IMG/VR virus record: IMGVR_UViG_3300033144_004572
Span: 1 to 51,483 of that record
Source of the DNA: a virus
Length of the DNA: 51,483 nucleotides
Reading direction: 5' to 3' (one strand)
In this document: positions 17,395 to 24,420 of the stretch, one piece after another
Layout of the letters: every line of letters begins with the position of its first letter
Numbering within the stretch: position 1 is the first letter of the stretch
Made by a program: the position numbers and the translations under genes
The notes under the pieces: model-generated
Databases searched by the model: none
The model's input: the letters and a program-made list of their open reading frames with translations, nothing else
Told to the model about the DNA's origin: nothing

Positions 17395-18730
17395 GTTTTA
17401 CTACTCCTTTAGAGGTAAAATTATCTGAGCCTAAATCTTTAAGCTCGCAGAATCTTGGTTCGTGGAACAAGTGAAACATACCTAGAGGACCGTACTTGTT
17501 TTTAGCAATCTCTACTCTAAGTCTAGCAACATCTTCTGGTGCTCCTGTTGTGTTATAGTGGTAATATAAAAGCAGTGCCAACTCAGCAAGTTCTTCAAGC
17601 TCTCCTGACTCCTTAAGATCGTGTAAAGAAGGTAAAGGCTTTTCTCCTGGTCTGAAGGTCTTGAGTCGGCTGATCTGTGATACAAGTAAAAGAGCTGCAT
17701 CGAGATCAATAGCCAGCTCCTTAAGGAATCTTGCGTGGTTGCCGATTTCAATTCTTCTGTATTGAGCACTAGTCTTCATCTCCTGTACATAATCTAGGAT
17801 TATAATATCAGGCTTAAATATTCTTACTGCTCTTTCTATCTTATGACATTCTTTCATTCCATGCGTATAATCCATAACAGAGAATTGTCCTTCATAATCG
17901 TTATAGAATTTGGAACATGAAGCAAAGAATCTTTCAAGATCCTGCTTAGTAAGAGCATGTCTACGGAGTCCAGATGAATTTATCCGACCTATCTTAGAGA
18001 TAAGTTTTCGGATATACATATCAGCAGTTACTTCAAGAGAAAGCACTTGTACTTTATATCCTGCTTCAAGCCAATATGGTATTCGATCGGCACAGAACGT
18101 AGTCTTTAACATAGACGGCCTAGCTGCTATTATCGTGGGTTCACGCCTGATTATACCTCCTATCAACTCGTCTAATCTAGTATGTCCTGTAGGAATCAAA
18201 TCAGCCTTGTTAGCCACTCTTTCTTGCGTTTGCTGGATGATAGCCTTAAGACTGGTATCAATTGGCCTAGACATGGTTGAGAGCTCTTTAAAGTGTACTC
18301 CTGCATCATCTATGGCCTCGTCTAATTCCTTTTCGTCACACTGATGTTTTACCAACTCCTGAATATTCTTTGTATCACTAATAATCTGCCGGCGATAATA
18401 CATACGTCTTACTATTAAGGCATATTCTCTAACATTAGCAGCAGTAGGGACGCCGTCAGTAAACTCAGTGATATATTTAGGGGTGATCTCTTTAATATCT
18501 TCTATTGAGAACGCAGTTTTAAGATGATCAAAGAGAGTAACAACATCCATAACCTTACCATCAATCCTCATCTCGAGTAAGGCTGTAAACATTATGATGT
18601 GACGAGCTGAAGTAAACATGTCAGGTTCAAGCAAGCCTCTAACATTATCAATAGCTTCAGGCTTGAGTATTATTCCACCAATGACCGCAATTTCTGCGAG
18701 CCTATCACGGGGATATCGCTCTCCTGGCAT
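17387..18730 (-). CDS. DnaB-like replicative DNA helicase
   Basis: 447 residues from ATG 18730 (behind GAGGGACA; an upstream ATG at 18769 is less likely). N-terminal DnaB domain, then the RecA-like core. Walker A region is IAARPSMLKTT (about 201-211), where the usual GKT glycine is Leu. Walker B is IIILDYVQEM (about 304). LLVSQISRLK, DLKESGELEELAELALLLYY and AKNKYGPLG are the later DnaB motifs. It would unwind the replication fork. No primase domain and no DNA polymerase gene are seen nearby, so host enzymes probably complete the replisome. Confidence 0.93.
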   Translation of the reverse strand: MPGERYPRDRLAEIAVIGGIILKPEAIDNVRGLLEPDMFTSARHIIMFTALLEMRIDGKVMDVVTLFDHLKTAFSIEDIKEITPKYITEFTDGVPTAANVREYALIVRRMYYRRQIISDTKNIQELVKHQCDEKELDEAIDDAGVHFKELSTMSRPIDTSLKAIIQQTQERVANKADLIPTGHTRLDELIGGIIRREPTIIAARPSMLKTTFCADRIPYWLEAGYKVQVLSLEVTADMYIRKLISKIGRINSSGLRRHALTKQDLERFFASCSKFYNDYEGQFSVMDYTHGMKECHKIERAVRIFKPDIIILDYVQEMKTSAQYRRIEIGNHARFLKELAIDLDAALLLVSQISRLKTFRPGEKPLPSLHDLKESGELEELAELALLLYYHYNTTGAPEDVARLRVEIAKNKYGPLGMFHLFHEPRFCELKDLGSDNFTSKGVVKHE

Positions 18731-19032
18731 TTGTCCCTCGCTTTCTCTTCTTCGTCCATCATCCAACATAGGATCCTTGTGTTACCACGATAGTGTTCAA
18801 TCTCATTCCTCCATTTACCTATCGCCATACGTAGAGCATCAGTAGATATGTACTTGACTTTCTTTGCCAGTTCATAGGCATCCATGACTGTCATGTGTTC
18901 ATTCATCATGCCTATAATCTCACCATAGAGTAGGCTCTTCTCTTCTGGCATAGATTGTCTGATCTTCTTTATATGTGCTGAGAGTGCAGCAGTGATAAAG
19001 GTACTACAATGAGGGCAACGAAAGTCTTTCAC
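18670..19032 (-). CDS. Small protein with N-terminal Cys pair, possible replication accessory (120 aa)
   Basis: Begins FRCPHCSTF, a single CxxC that could be half a zinc site, followed by helices. Its 3' end overlaps the helicase start by 61 bases in another frame. Lying directly before a DnaB-like gene, it could be a helicase loader or regulator, but there is no AAA+ motif and no family recognised. Confidence 0.75.
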   Translation of the reverse strand: MKDFRCPHCSTFITAALSAHIKKIRQSMPEEKSLLYGEIIGMMNEHMTVMDAYELAKKVKYISTDALRMAIGKWRNEIEHYRGNTRILCWMMDEEEKARDKCQESDIPVIGSQKLRSLVE

Positions 19033-19036
19033 AATC

Positions 19037-19234
19037 TTACCTCATCTCTTTATCAGTCATCTTTCTTGAATAAGGAAATCCACGAGGCCGAAATTTATCT
19101 GGCTTACAGATATGAGATTCATCTGGATCGACTTCAAGAAGAGTAATCGGGCATACTTGAATATATCCCATCTGATTGCCTGTCCATCCGATAAAATAAA
19201 TACACCATCGACATTTAATTATCACCTCATTCAT
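19037..19234 (-). CDS. Cys-rich hypothetical protein (65 aa)
   Basis: Start chosen at ATG 19234 preceded by GGAAAGAGG, overlapping the upstream gene by eight bases. Contains CRWC, then C and C further on (QVC...HIC), a possible four-Cys metal site. No family recognised. Confidence 0.72.
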   Translation of the reverse strand: MNEVIIKCRWCIYFIGWTGNQMGYIQVCPITLLEVDPDESHICKPDKFRPRGFPYSRKMTDKEMR

Positions 19235-19520
19235 CCTCTTTCCATTTATCAGGGTCAATATTAAATGTAAGTATAGAAGTATTATCTTCAGTTCTTGCAA
19301 GTAATGTTGTACCTATTTTAACAAATGGTGGAATCATGACGTTCATACTAGCTGCTCCAAAAGCAGGCTCAAGCCTGATCTTGAGAATTTTTCCTGGCAT
19401 TTCAGGATGTGAATCTCCGATGGTCTTAAAGATTTGTTTTCCTTTAAGAAGATTTCTAAGATCAAGTCCACTAATCCTTACGAGACATGGAGTGCAACCT
19501 GCTGATACATACTTGATCAT
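19227..19520 (-). CDS. Hypothetical protein (97 aa)
   Basis: ATG shares its A with the upstream stop (TAATG), with GGAGACC before it. Contains CTPC near residue 9-12. The remainder alternates beta-like segments. No family recognised. Confidence 0.78.
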   Translation of the reverse strand: MIKYVSAGCTPCLVRISGLDLRNLLKGKQIFKTIGDSHPEMPGKILKIRLEPAFGAASMNVMIPPFVKIGTTLLARTEDNTSILTFNIDPDKWKEDE

Positions 19521-19771
19521 TAAGGGTCTCCTATAGTGTCAGGGTAAACTGGAACTGGTGGCCCAGAAAAGAATAGCTTGTCGTTCACTTGATCTGCTGT
19601 CTGCCGTAGATACTCAATGTCCTTTGCTATAAGATCTCTTTCTCTTTTAGCATTGAGTCTGTCAAAAGTCTGAGTGTTCTTGATGTTCCACAAGAACCCA
19701 AGACAGGTCAATAACAAGACTATGGTAACAATCTGAGCAATGAGTTTCTTATAGCTAGATTCTTCTGGCAT
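19520..19771 (-). CDS. Small membrane protein with coiled coil (83 aa)
   Basis: Start at ATG 19771, sharing A with the upstream TAA and preceded by AAGGAG. One hydrophobic segment (about residues 10-28, IAQIVTIVLLLTCLGFLW) then a charged coiled coil and a Pro-rich end. The shape resembles an inner-membrane spanin subunit, but it lies far from the endolysin and no outer-membrane partner is seen, so the role is open. Confidence 0.75.
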   Translation of the reverse strand: MPEESSYKKLIAQIVTIVLLLTCLGFLWNIKNTQTFDRLNAKRERDLIAKDIEYLRQTADQVNDKLFFSGPPVPVYPDTIGDP

Positions 19772-20163
19772 TAGAATAGTTCTCCTTGTGGTCCGGTCGG
19801 TCCTGTATAGAGTTTCCAATACAAAGGATGTCCTTCCCAGTATGGATTACCAGCGCGATAGATATCTCCTTTCACATGTCTAAAGTTCCAGGTTCCGGGG
19901 CAGTAGCCTTCTCTTTTTTTCTTGATGTTGGGTTCACCATTCTCGTCGATGCTGTGTTCTTCATACGCTATTAGCAATGGTAGCCATATAGGGCCATATC
20001 TACCTGGCCTGCCTCTGACGAACTCGAGTCCAGTATAACATTCTTTCTCTGGTTGTTGAGACTGATCCCATAATCGTAGTATCTTGAGACACTGTACCTT
20101 CTCTCCATGTGCAGGATAAAGGATATCTCCTGGTACTAGTTTACTTGTGTCAAGGCTCGACAT
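19771..20163 (-). CDS. Hypothetical protein (130 aa)
   Basis: Rich in Gly, Pro, Trp and Tyr, with a C-terminal TGPTGPQGE. It overlaps the upstream Lar-like gene by 14 bases and the downstream start by one. No domain recognised. Confidence 0.75.
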   Translation of the reverse strand: MSSLDTSKLVPGDILYPAHGEKVQCLKILRLWDQSQQPEKECYTGLEFVRGRPGRYGPIWLPLLIAYEEHSIDENGEPNIKKKREGYCPGTWNFRHVKGDIYRAGNPYWEGHPLYWKLYTGPTGPQGELF

Positions 20164-20578
20164 CTTTAGCTTTCATTGGTTCGGTTTCGGTCAGGAGCCG
20201 GGTGAGGGCGGCATCTGCTTCTTTTATAAACTCTGCCGTGTCAAATATACTCGGATACCGCACAAACGCCTTACTAGATTCACGCATCTCATCCCGCACC
20301 TTCTCCACGCCTGAGCGGAGGAAGGTATACTTGGCTATGAGCGTGATATAGCGCACCTCACGGTCTTCGGGGCTGCGACGCTTTAGCTTTATTACGTTCT
20401 CCGCCTCTGCGCTGCGGCGGTTCCAGATAGCTATGTTCTTGTCTGTTATTTCCCAATAGCATCCAGATAACGGGCAATCATCAGTACCGGGATGCACATA
20501 ATGCGTCATTATCTTGCCACCGGTTTTGAGCCATTCCCTTCCACATATCGGACACGGCTTCAGTTCAGTCTCGGTCAT
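20150..20578 (-). CDS. Lar-like (restriction alleviation) zinc-finger protein
   Basis: 142 residues. LKPCPICG (C9, C12), a second pair C35/C40 and the closing AIWNRR form the pattern of the Lar/phage restriction-alleviation zinc finger family. True Lar proteins modulate host type I restriction; many homologues are only zinc fingers, so anti-restriction activity is inferred. The C-terminal half is helical and not part of that family. Start is preceded by GGAGGCCGATC, one of the repeated junctions in this region. Confidence 0.8.
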   Translation of the reverse strand: MTETELKPCPICGREWLKTGGKIMTHYVHPGTDDCPLSGCYWEITDKNIAIWNRRSAEAENVIKLKRRSPEDREVRYITLIAKYTFLRSGVEKVRDEMRESSKAFVRYPSIFDTAEFIKEADAALTRLLTETEPMKAKDVEP

Positions 20579-20846
20579 GATCGGCCTCCAATCCCATTGT
20601 TATCTGGTTTGGGTCTATTTTAGGGTGTAGATGTTGATCTAGTATAGGCTTCATCTGACAACCACCCTTATCGTTAATAAGTATGTTCATGGCCTCACGG
20701 AGCTTTTTGTTCCCGGCTTTCATCTGATCATAATTATAAAGTCCTTGAACAAGTAATATAGGGCAAGGTGCATCATCCGGTAAGTAGCACTCCATACACT
20801 GTTCATCTAGTATCATGCCCTCTGAACTATTTGAGAAATAGGCCAT
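20565..20846 (-). CDS. Hypothetical cysteine-containing protein (93 aa)
   Basis: Start chosen at ATG 20846 with AGGAGG upstream; the longer frame lacks support. N-terminal AYFSNSSEGMILDEQCMEC looks like a widespread small prophage protein with a metal-binding Cys set (CMEC, PC). C-terminus ends EADHDRD, encoded by the next repeated SD junction. Confidence 0.78.
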   Translation of the reverse strand: MAYFSNSSEGMILDEQCMECYLPDDAPCPILLVQGLYNYDQMKAGNKKLREAMNILINDKGGCQMKPILDQHLHPKIDPNQITMGLEADHDRD

Positions 20847-20857
20847 CACCCGGCCTC

Positions 20858-21091
20858 CTATTCTTTCTGTGGCGGGTGCGGTAGCGGTTGCCAGTGGGTT
20901 ATTAATCGTTGTGTATCTGGCGTCTGTATACAATCACCCATAATAAGCCATTCACTATCACCATCCCACATAGCAACGGCATGTGTTTCGATTCCTCCGC
21001 CACTCCACTCGGTTTCAATCCATACCAGATATGATACATCGTCAGTCTCCGGCAACCTGTCCTCGACCCTGATCCAATCGGTATCAGTCAT
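20858..21091 (-). CDS. DUF551-like protein (77 aa)
   Basis: Begins with WIRVEDRLPE and ends with ITHWQPLPHPP, the two signature ends of DUF551 proteins, which are common small phage proteins of unknown function. Start is preceded by GGAGGCCGACG. Confidence 0.9.
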   Translation of the reverse strand: MTDTDWIRVEDRLPETDDVSYLVWIETEWSGGGIETHAVAMWDGDSEWLIMGDCIQTPDTQRLITHWQPLPHPPQKE

Positions 21092-21236
21092 CGTCGGCCT
21101 CCATATGCTTTTTATATTGTTCTATCGTATCTTGACAGCTTCCACAGAGAGGGCCGAACTCATCTATATAATCATCTTTATCGCCATAAGATGCGTTTGT
21201 GCCACATACGCAACAATCAACCCATTTCTCAGTCAT
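21084..21236 (-). CDS. Small zinc-binding protein (50 aa)
   Basis: A short gene with GGAGGCCGACG before its ATG and an eight-base overlap with the DUF551 gene. Cysteines at CCVCG and LCGSC form a likely four-Cys zinc ribbon. C-terminus is EADDD, encoded by the next gene's ribosome-binding region. Confidence 0.85.
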   Translation of the reverse strand: MTEKWVDCCVCGTNASYGDKDDYIDEFGPLCGSCQDTIEQYKKHMEADDD

Positions 21237-21477
21237 CGTCGGCCTCCTGTATATCTCGGAAATATTTACTCGCCATAATTCCTGCGCGTTTCATACTTGC
21301 TTGATGATTGTTACTAAATCTTCGAAGATTGAACCAGTTGGATAGCAGCCGATCAATTAGGGCCATCATCTCCTTTTGGTTCTCAAACCGCCTGTTATCG
21401 GTATGTGATTCGCCTACTGGCTCGATAGGACCAATCAGCTTCTTAACTACTTCATATACGTTTATCCTACTCATCAT
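21229..21477 (-). CDS. Hypothetical phage protein (82 aa)
   Basis: ATG at 21477 (or 21474) behind GGAGGGTGA. Residues 5-20 (INVYEVVKKLIGPIEPVG) resemble a short helical phage protein seen in many prophages. Ends EADDD like its neighbours. Function unknown. Confidence 0.8.
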   Translation of the reverse strand: MMSRINVYEVVKKLIGPIEPVGESHTDNRRFENQKEMMALIDRLLSNWFNLRRFSNNHQASMKRAGIMASKYFRDIQEADDD

Positions 21478-21681
21478 TCACCCTCCTGAATATCTCGGCG
21501 TTACGGTCGTTTCGTTCCTGATTCTGCCTGATCAGTTTCGCAATCAGGTTGTTCTGCCAATCGAGCTGTGCGGATATGGCTTTATGGCTTCGAGGGCGTC
21601 CATATGTTGTGAGTGTTCAGACCACCCATTATGGTGCGGCATTTGTTGCCATCGCTCCGGCTTCTGTTTCTGCTTATTCAT
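21467..21681 (-). pseudogene. Small phage gene frameshifted by an 8-bp tandem duplication
   Basis: From ATG 21681 the frame stops early at 21544 (45 aa). Plus-strand 21575-21590 is TATGGCTT repeated twice in tandem. Removing one unit restores a 68-residue frame that passes QLDWQNNLIAKLIRQ and ends at TAG 21467, overlapping the next start exactly as the other genes here do. The ancestral gene was therefore probably intact. Either a recent inactivation, a phase-variable tract or a sequencing/assembly error. Confidence 0.82.
21575..21590. repeat. 8-bp perfect tandem duplication (TATGGCTT x2)
   Basis: Two adjacent copies of TATGGCTT. The insertion length is not a multiple of three and breaks the surrounding gene. 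Confidence 0.97.
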
Positions 21682-22126
21682 GGTCGGCTCCAAGGGCGTT
21701 TTCAATTCGTTCTGTCAGGTCGGGCTGCATCATAGTCATATTATCCCAATCAATTGCTTCCCTAAGCAGCCCCCTAAACCGTTCATTCTCGGCCTTGAGT
21801 GCAGTGGCGGATTCGCCAAGCGTCATCGGCTTATCAACGCCAGAAATCCCGATGATATCGTGAGCATGTTCTATTTCGATCTTCAATGATTGAGTAGGCC
21901 TGAGACATAGACCGTCTAAGTCTAGCTCATCATTGGCTATCATCTGATTGATAGTTAACAAGGCTGCTATAAAACTAGGAAAGTTGTAAGTCTCATCAGG
22001 ATCAAGCCACTCTTTAGTCTTAGCATCTCGAGTAGTCATGCCCATTGTCCAACAGTCAATAACATACTGATCTACATTGTCTATCTGCTGAAGACTAAGC
22101 TCAACATGCTGATATGTATAATCCAT
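21674..22126 (-). CDS. Hypothetical protein, possibly a mosaic fusion (150 aa)
   Basis: Start at ATG 22126 just after the upstream TAA. The N-terminal two thirds is acidic and AT-rich at DNA level like the genes to its right; the last third (ALKAENERFRGLLREAI then a short tail ending GADHE) is a common prophage coiled-coil ending and has the composition of the cassette region to its left. A recombination junction near 21850 is plausible. Confidence 0.75.
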   Translation of the reverse strand: MDYTYQHVELSLQQIDNVDQYVIDCWTMGMTTRDAKTKEWLDPDETYNFPSFIAALLTINQMIANDELDLDGLCLRPTQSLKIEIEHAHDIIGISGVDKPMTLGESATALKAENERFRGLLREAIDWDNMTMMQPDLTERIENALGADHE

Positions 22127-22127
22127 A

Positions 22128-22403
22128 TTATTCTTTGCCTTTCTGATAGCGACCATGTTCATCTATCATATCTGATGCTGAATCTACTAAACGACTTAGT
22201 AAATCAGTAACTTCTTCTTCTTGAAACATAGCGGCTGGTATACGCCCACCAAAATCCTCTATTTCACTGACTGTCATAGTGATAGTGACATCTACTTCTT
22301 CATCTTCTCGTCTGTTACCTGGGATCATACCTGGGCTCACTCCTGGCGGTAGATCCCACCCAAAGTTAGGCGGTCTATATGAAGGATCATCCTTAAGACT
22401 CAT
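22128..22403 (-). CDS. Hypothetical protein (91 aa)
   Basis: Pro-rich N-terminus (PPNFGWDLPPGVSPG), then a beta segment VDVTITMTVSEIEDFG and an acidic helical end. Overlaps the upstream gene by 11 bases. No family recognised. Confidence 0.75.
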   Translation of the reverse strand: MSLKDDPSYRPPNFGWDLPPGVSPGMIPGNRREDEEVDVTITMTVSEIEDFGGRIPAAMFQEEEVTDLLSRLVDSASDMIDEHGRYQKGKE

Positions 22404-22551
22404 CTAAAAGTCCTTCCGTTCTTAATTGTTCGATAGTTTCAAGAATAATGTGAATATCTGCCTGTGTCCATTTACGAGCATTAAAATCTAATCGATTTCT
22501 AGCTTCTTCCATAATTTCTAGTTTACGTTGATCTTTTTTTTTAAGTGGCAT
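22393..22551 (-). CDS. Hypothetical protein (52 aa)
   Basis: Start at ATG 22551 inside the end of the upstream gene (11-base overlap). Highly charged helical protein starting MPLKKKDQRK. The Shine-Dalgarno signal is weak (AGAGATGG), so translation may depend on the upstream gene. Confidence 0.65.
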   Translation of the reverse strand: MPLKKKDQRKLEIMEEARNRLDFNARKWTQADIHIILETIEQLRTEGLLDES

Positions 22552-22870
22552 CAGCAGGACCATCTCTTTCTTCATCATGAATATCACCAGTAGGCAACAT
22601 CTTTCCTCGAGTGTTGAGCTGGTAGTGAACAGCTTGTCTGATTGCTAGTACTGCTGCTTGACATGCTACTTGAAGAGCTGGACCTACATTGAGATGGTTA
22701 GGAGCATCATCTTTAGTCCAGGTATCATTGTTTACTGTAAAATCAGTGATTCTTTCCTGTCCTGAAAATAATCCTAAAGTAGCTCTTATACTTCCATCAA
22801 CAGTATAACTAAAGGATATGACTTCAGCGTGGTCTATCCTGATATCAATCTCGTTGCCTTTTACTATCAT
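22541..22870 (-). CDS. Hypothetical protein (109 aa)
   Basis: Beta-rich N-terminal half, helical middle (ALQVACQAAVLAIRQAV) and acidic C-terminus. ATG 22870 follows GAAAGGAAACG directly after element B. No family recognised. Confidence 0.78.
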   Translation of the reverse strand: MIVKGNEIDIRIDHAEVISFSYTVDGSIRATLGLFSGQERITDFTVNNDTWTKDDAPNHLNVGPALQVACQAAVLAIRQAVHYQLNTRGKMLPTGDIHDEERDGPADAT

Positions 22871-22892
22871 CGTTTCCTTTCATTAATAAATA

Positions 22893-22950
22893 AGGGGTTG
22901 CGCTTCTATAGTACGTTTATCGAGTACTATGCTTAAGCCTAACAACCCCT
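22893..22950 (-). ncRNA. Structured RNA element B
   Basis: Minus-strand AGGGGTTG / CAACCCCT (8 bp) encloses a perfect inner stem ATAGTAC / GTACTAT (22908-22914 with 22924-22930) around a 9-nt loop. It is followed by TTATTTATT and then the ribosome binding site of the gene at 22870. It fills most of the 104-base gap between that gene and 22975. Confidence 0.6.
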
Positions 22951-22974
22951 CATTTTCATGCTACTCAGGCATGA

Positions 22975-23496
22975 TTAATCAAATACTTCATCTTTCTCAT
23001 CGTCAAGCGGGAACTCTAAATCTTTTTCTTCAGTAGGTGGAGCTTCGTAAGTTTCTCCTTCATCGTCCTTACCATCCCACTCGTCCCACTGATTAATCTG
23101 ATTGCGTACCTTACCCTTATACTCATCATGATAAATCTTAGCCTTTACTGGCTTTGATTCATAACTAGCAGGGTCAGGATCGGGCAGAGCAGGTATCTGT
23201 GCTCCTGTCTGTGGGTCTGTCATCATCTCATCAGGAATCTGTAATGCTTTTAGAAACATTTCATATCCCCAATTACTGCCTCCACCTTTAGTATCGTCAT
23301 AGATAAAGACATTGGTGTACACAAGTTGTTTATATCCGACACCATCAGGAACGCAGATTTGGAATTTTACAGTCATCATAATCGATGGACCCTTTTTTGT
23401 ATTTTTATCTACTAGGACAGGGATGCCAAAGATATGTCCGTTATGCCATCCTTCAGTAAGAAGGGGAGCTGGAGGATCTTTTGGAATTGGGCTCAT
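22975..23496 (-). CDS. DUF669-like putative ssDNA-binding protein
   Basis: 173 residues. An OB-fold-like beta-rich N-terminal part (VDKNTKKGPSIMMTVKFQI, YTNVFIYDD), then KPVKAKIYHDEYKGKVRNQI, typical of DUF669-type phage proteins near recombinases. The C-terminus is strongly acidic (FPLDDEKDEVFD), like the protein-docking tail of SSBs. It stands directly before the annealing protein gene, as expected for a recombination module. Confidence 0.75.
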   Translation of the reverse strand: MSPIPKDPPAPLLTEGWHNGHIFGIPVLVDKNTKKGPSIMMTVKFQICVPDGVGYKQLVYTNVFIYDDTKGGGSNWGYEMFLKALQIPDEMMTDPQTGAQIPALPDPDPASYESKPVKAKIYHDEYKGKVRNQINQWDEWDGKDDEGETYEAPPTEEKDLEFPLDDEKDEVFD

Positions 23497-23507
23497 ACGT
23501 TACTCCT

Positions 23508-24251
23508 TCACGCTGTTTCAGGTACTTTCATTCCTTCAAAAATCTTTTTCAGGTAGAAGTACCTTGTTCTAAGTCCTTCGATTGTTTTAGCTTTAGCTAA
23601 ATAATCGACTGCTTTCATACTGCCTCCTGATGTGTATGTATCAACAACAGCACCAAATTCTCTTTTTAAGTTTTCTGCGTAATCTTCTACCAATTGTCTT
23701 GTTAAAGGTTCTGTATCACCATACTTGTATACATCGTTAGCTATCTTCACGTCAGATAGAAGCTTCTTCTTGGCATCAGTCACACAACCTTTAGCAGCCA
23801 TGTCATATCCATTAGCAGTCTGTCTTACTGCTGTAGTACCCGTAGCTGCTGTTGTGAATACATGTTGCCCAAATAGATATACTTCCATCTCCATGTAGCA
23901 CATAAAATGAGCAACGATTTTACCTGATGCTGGTGCTAGAGTAGGTGGTACTTTAGTCAAAAACTTGAAGTCAGGAGAGATATGCCGGCGCATAGTCTCC
24001 ATCATATAGCCGAGCTTCACATAGGTCAGCTTTTTTCCTTTATATTCCTCTTTATCAGAGAGTAGACGTTCATAGAGTACGTTAGGTGGAGTAGGCATTG
24101 CTGCTACTGCGCTCATACGGGCGTTAAGCTCTTCCGCAGCAGCTTGCCTTAGTACAGCCTTAGTAATCTCTGTTTGAACAAGCTCATGCCCCGATGTCAT
24201 CAAAGCAATAAGCTTGTCTTCTACTGCTTTTGGTATAAGATCAGTTATCAT
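23508..24251 (-). CDS. Rad52/Sak-like single-strand annealing recombinase
   Basis: 247 residues. The segment GYDMAAKGCVTDAKKKLLSDV followed by Y-K-Y-G corresponds to the conserved 'A..TDAlKra...G..LY' element of Rad52-type annealing proteins, preceded by beta strands. It would anneal complementary ssDNA during phage recombination, together with the adjacent nuclease (24420-25379) and ssDNA-binding protein. The family call is by motif only; ERF or RecT folds cannot be excluded. Confidence 0.72.
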   Translation of the reverse strand: MITDLIPKAVEDKLIALMTSGHELVQTEITKAVLRQAAAEELNARMSAVAAMPTPPNVLYERLLSDKEEYKGKKLTYVKLGYMMETMRRHISPDFKFLTKVPPTLAPASGKIVAHFMCYMEMEVYLFGQHVFTTAATGTTAVRQTANGYDMAAKGCVTDAKKKLLSDVKIANDVYKYGDTEPLTRQLVEDYAENLKREFGAVVDTYTSGGSMKAVDYLAKAKTIEGLRTRYFYLKKIFEGMKVPETA

Positions 24252-24420
24252 TATTCTCCTTTTTTTTGTTCATTATATAATCATATACTAGATCAAATGA
24301 TTCGCAGGTTTCTCTCTTCTTATCATAACAATCATTACAAGTCATGTATCCCACACAGCGATTTTCTTTCCAGCTTTCCTTTAGTGAAAGAATAAGATCA
24401 AGTACATCATTCTCTAGCAT
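24241..24420 (-). CDS. Cys-containing small protein (59 aa)
   Basis: A short gene whose ATG overlaps the stop of the nuclease gene (TAATG) and whose end overlaps the recombinase start by 11 bases. Cysteines at RCVGYMTCNDC and ETC suggest metal binding. Placed between two recombination genes, it may be an accessory. Confidence 0.8.
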   Translation of the reverse strand: MLENDVLDLILSLKESWKENRCVGYMTCNDCYDKKRETCESFDLVYDYIMNKKKENNDN

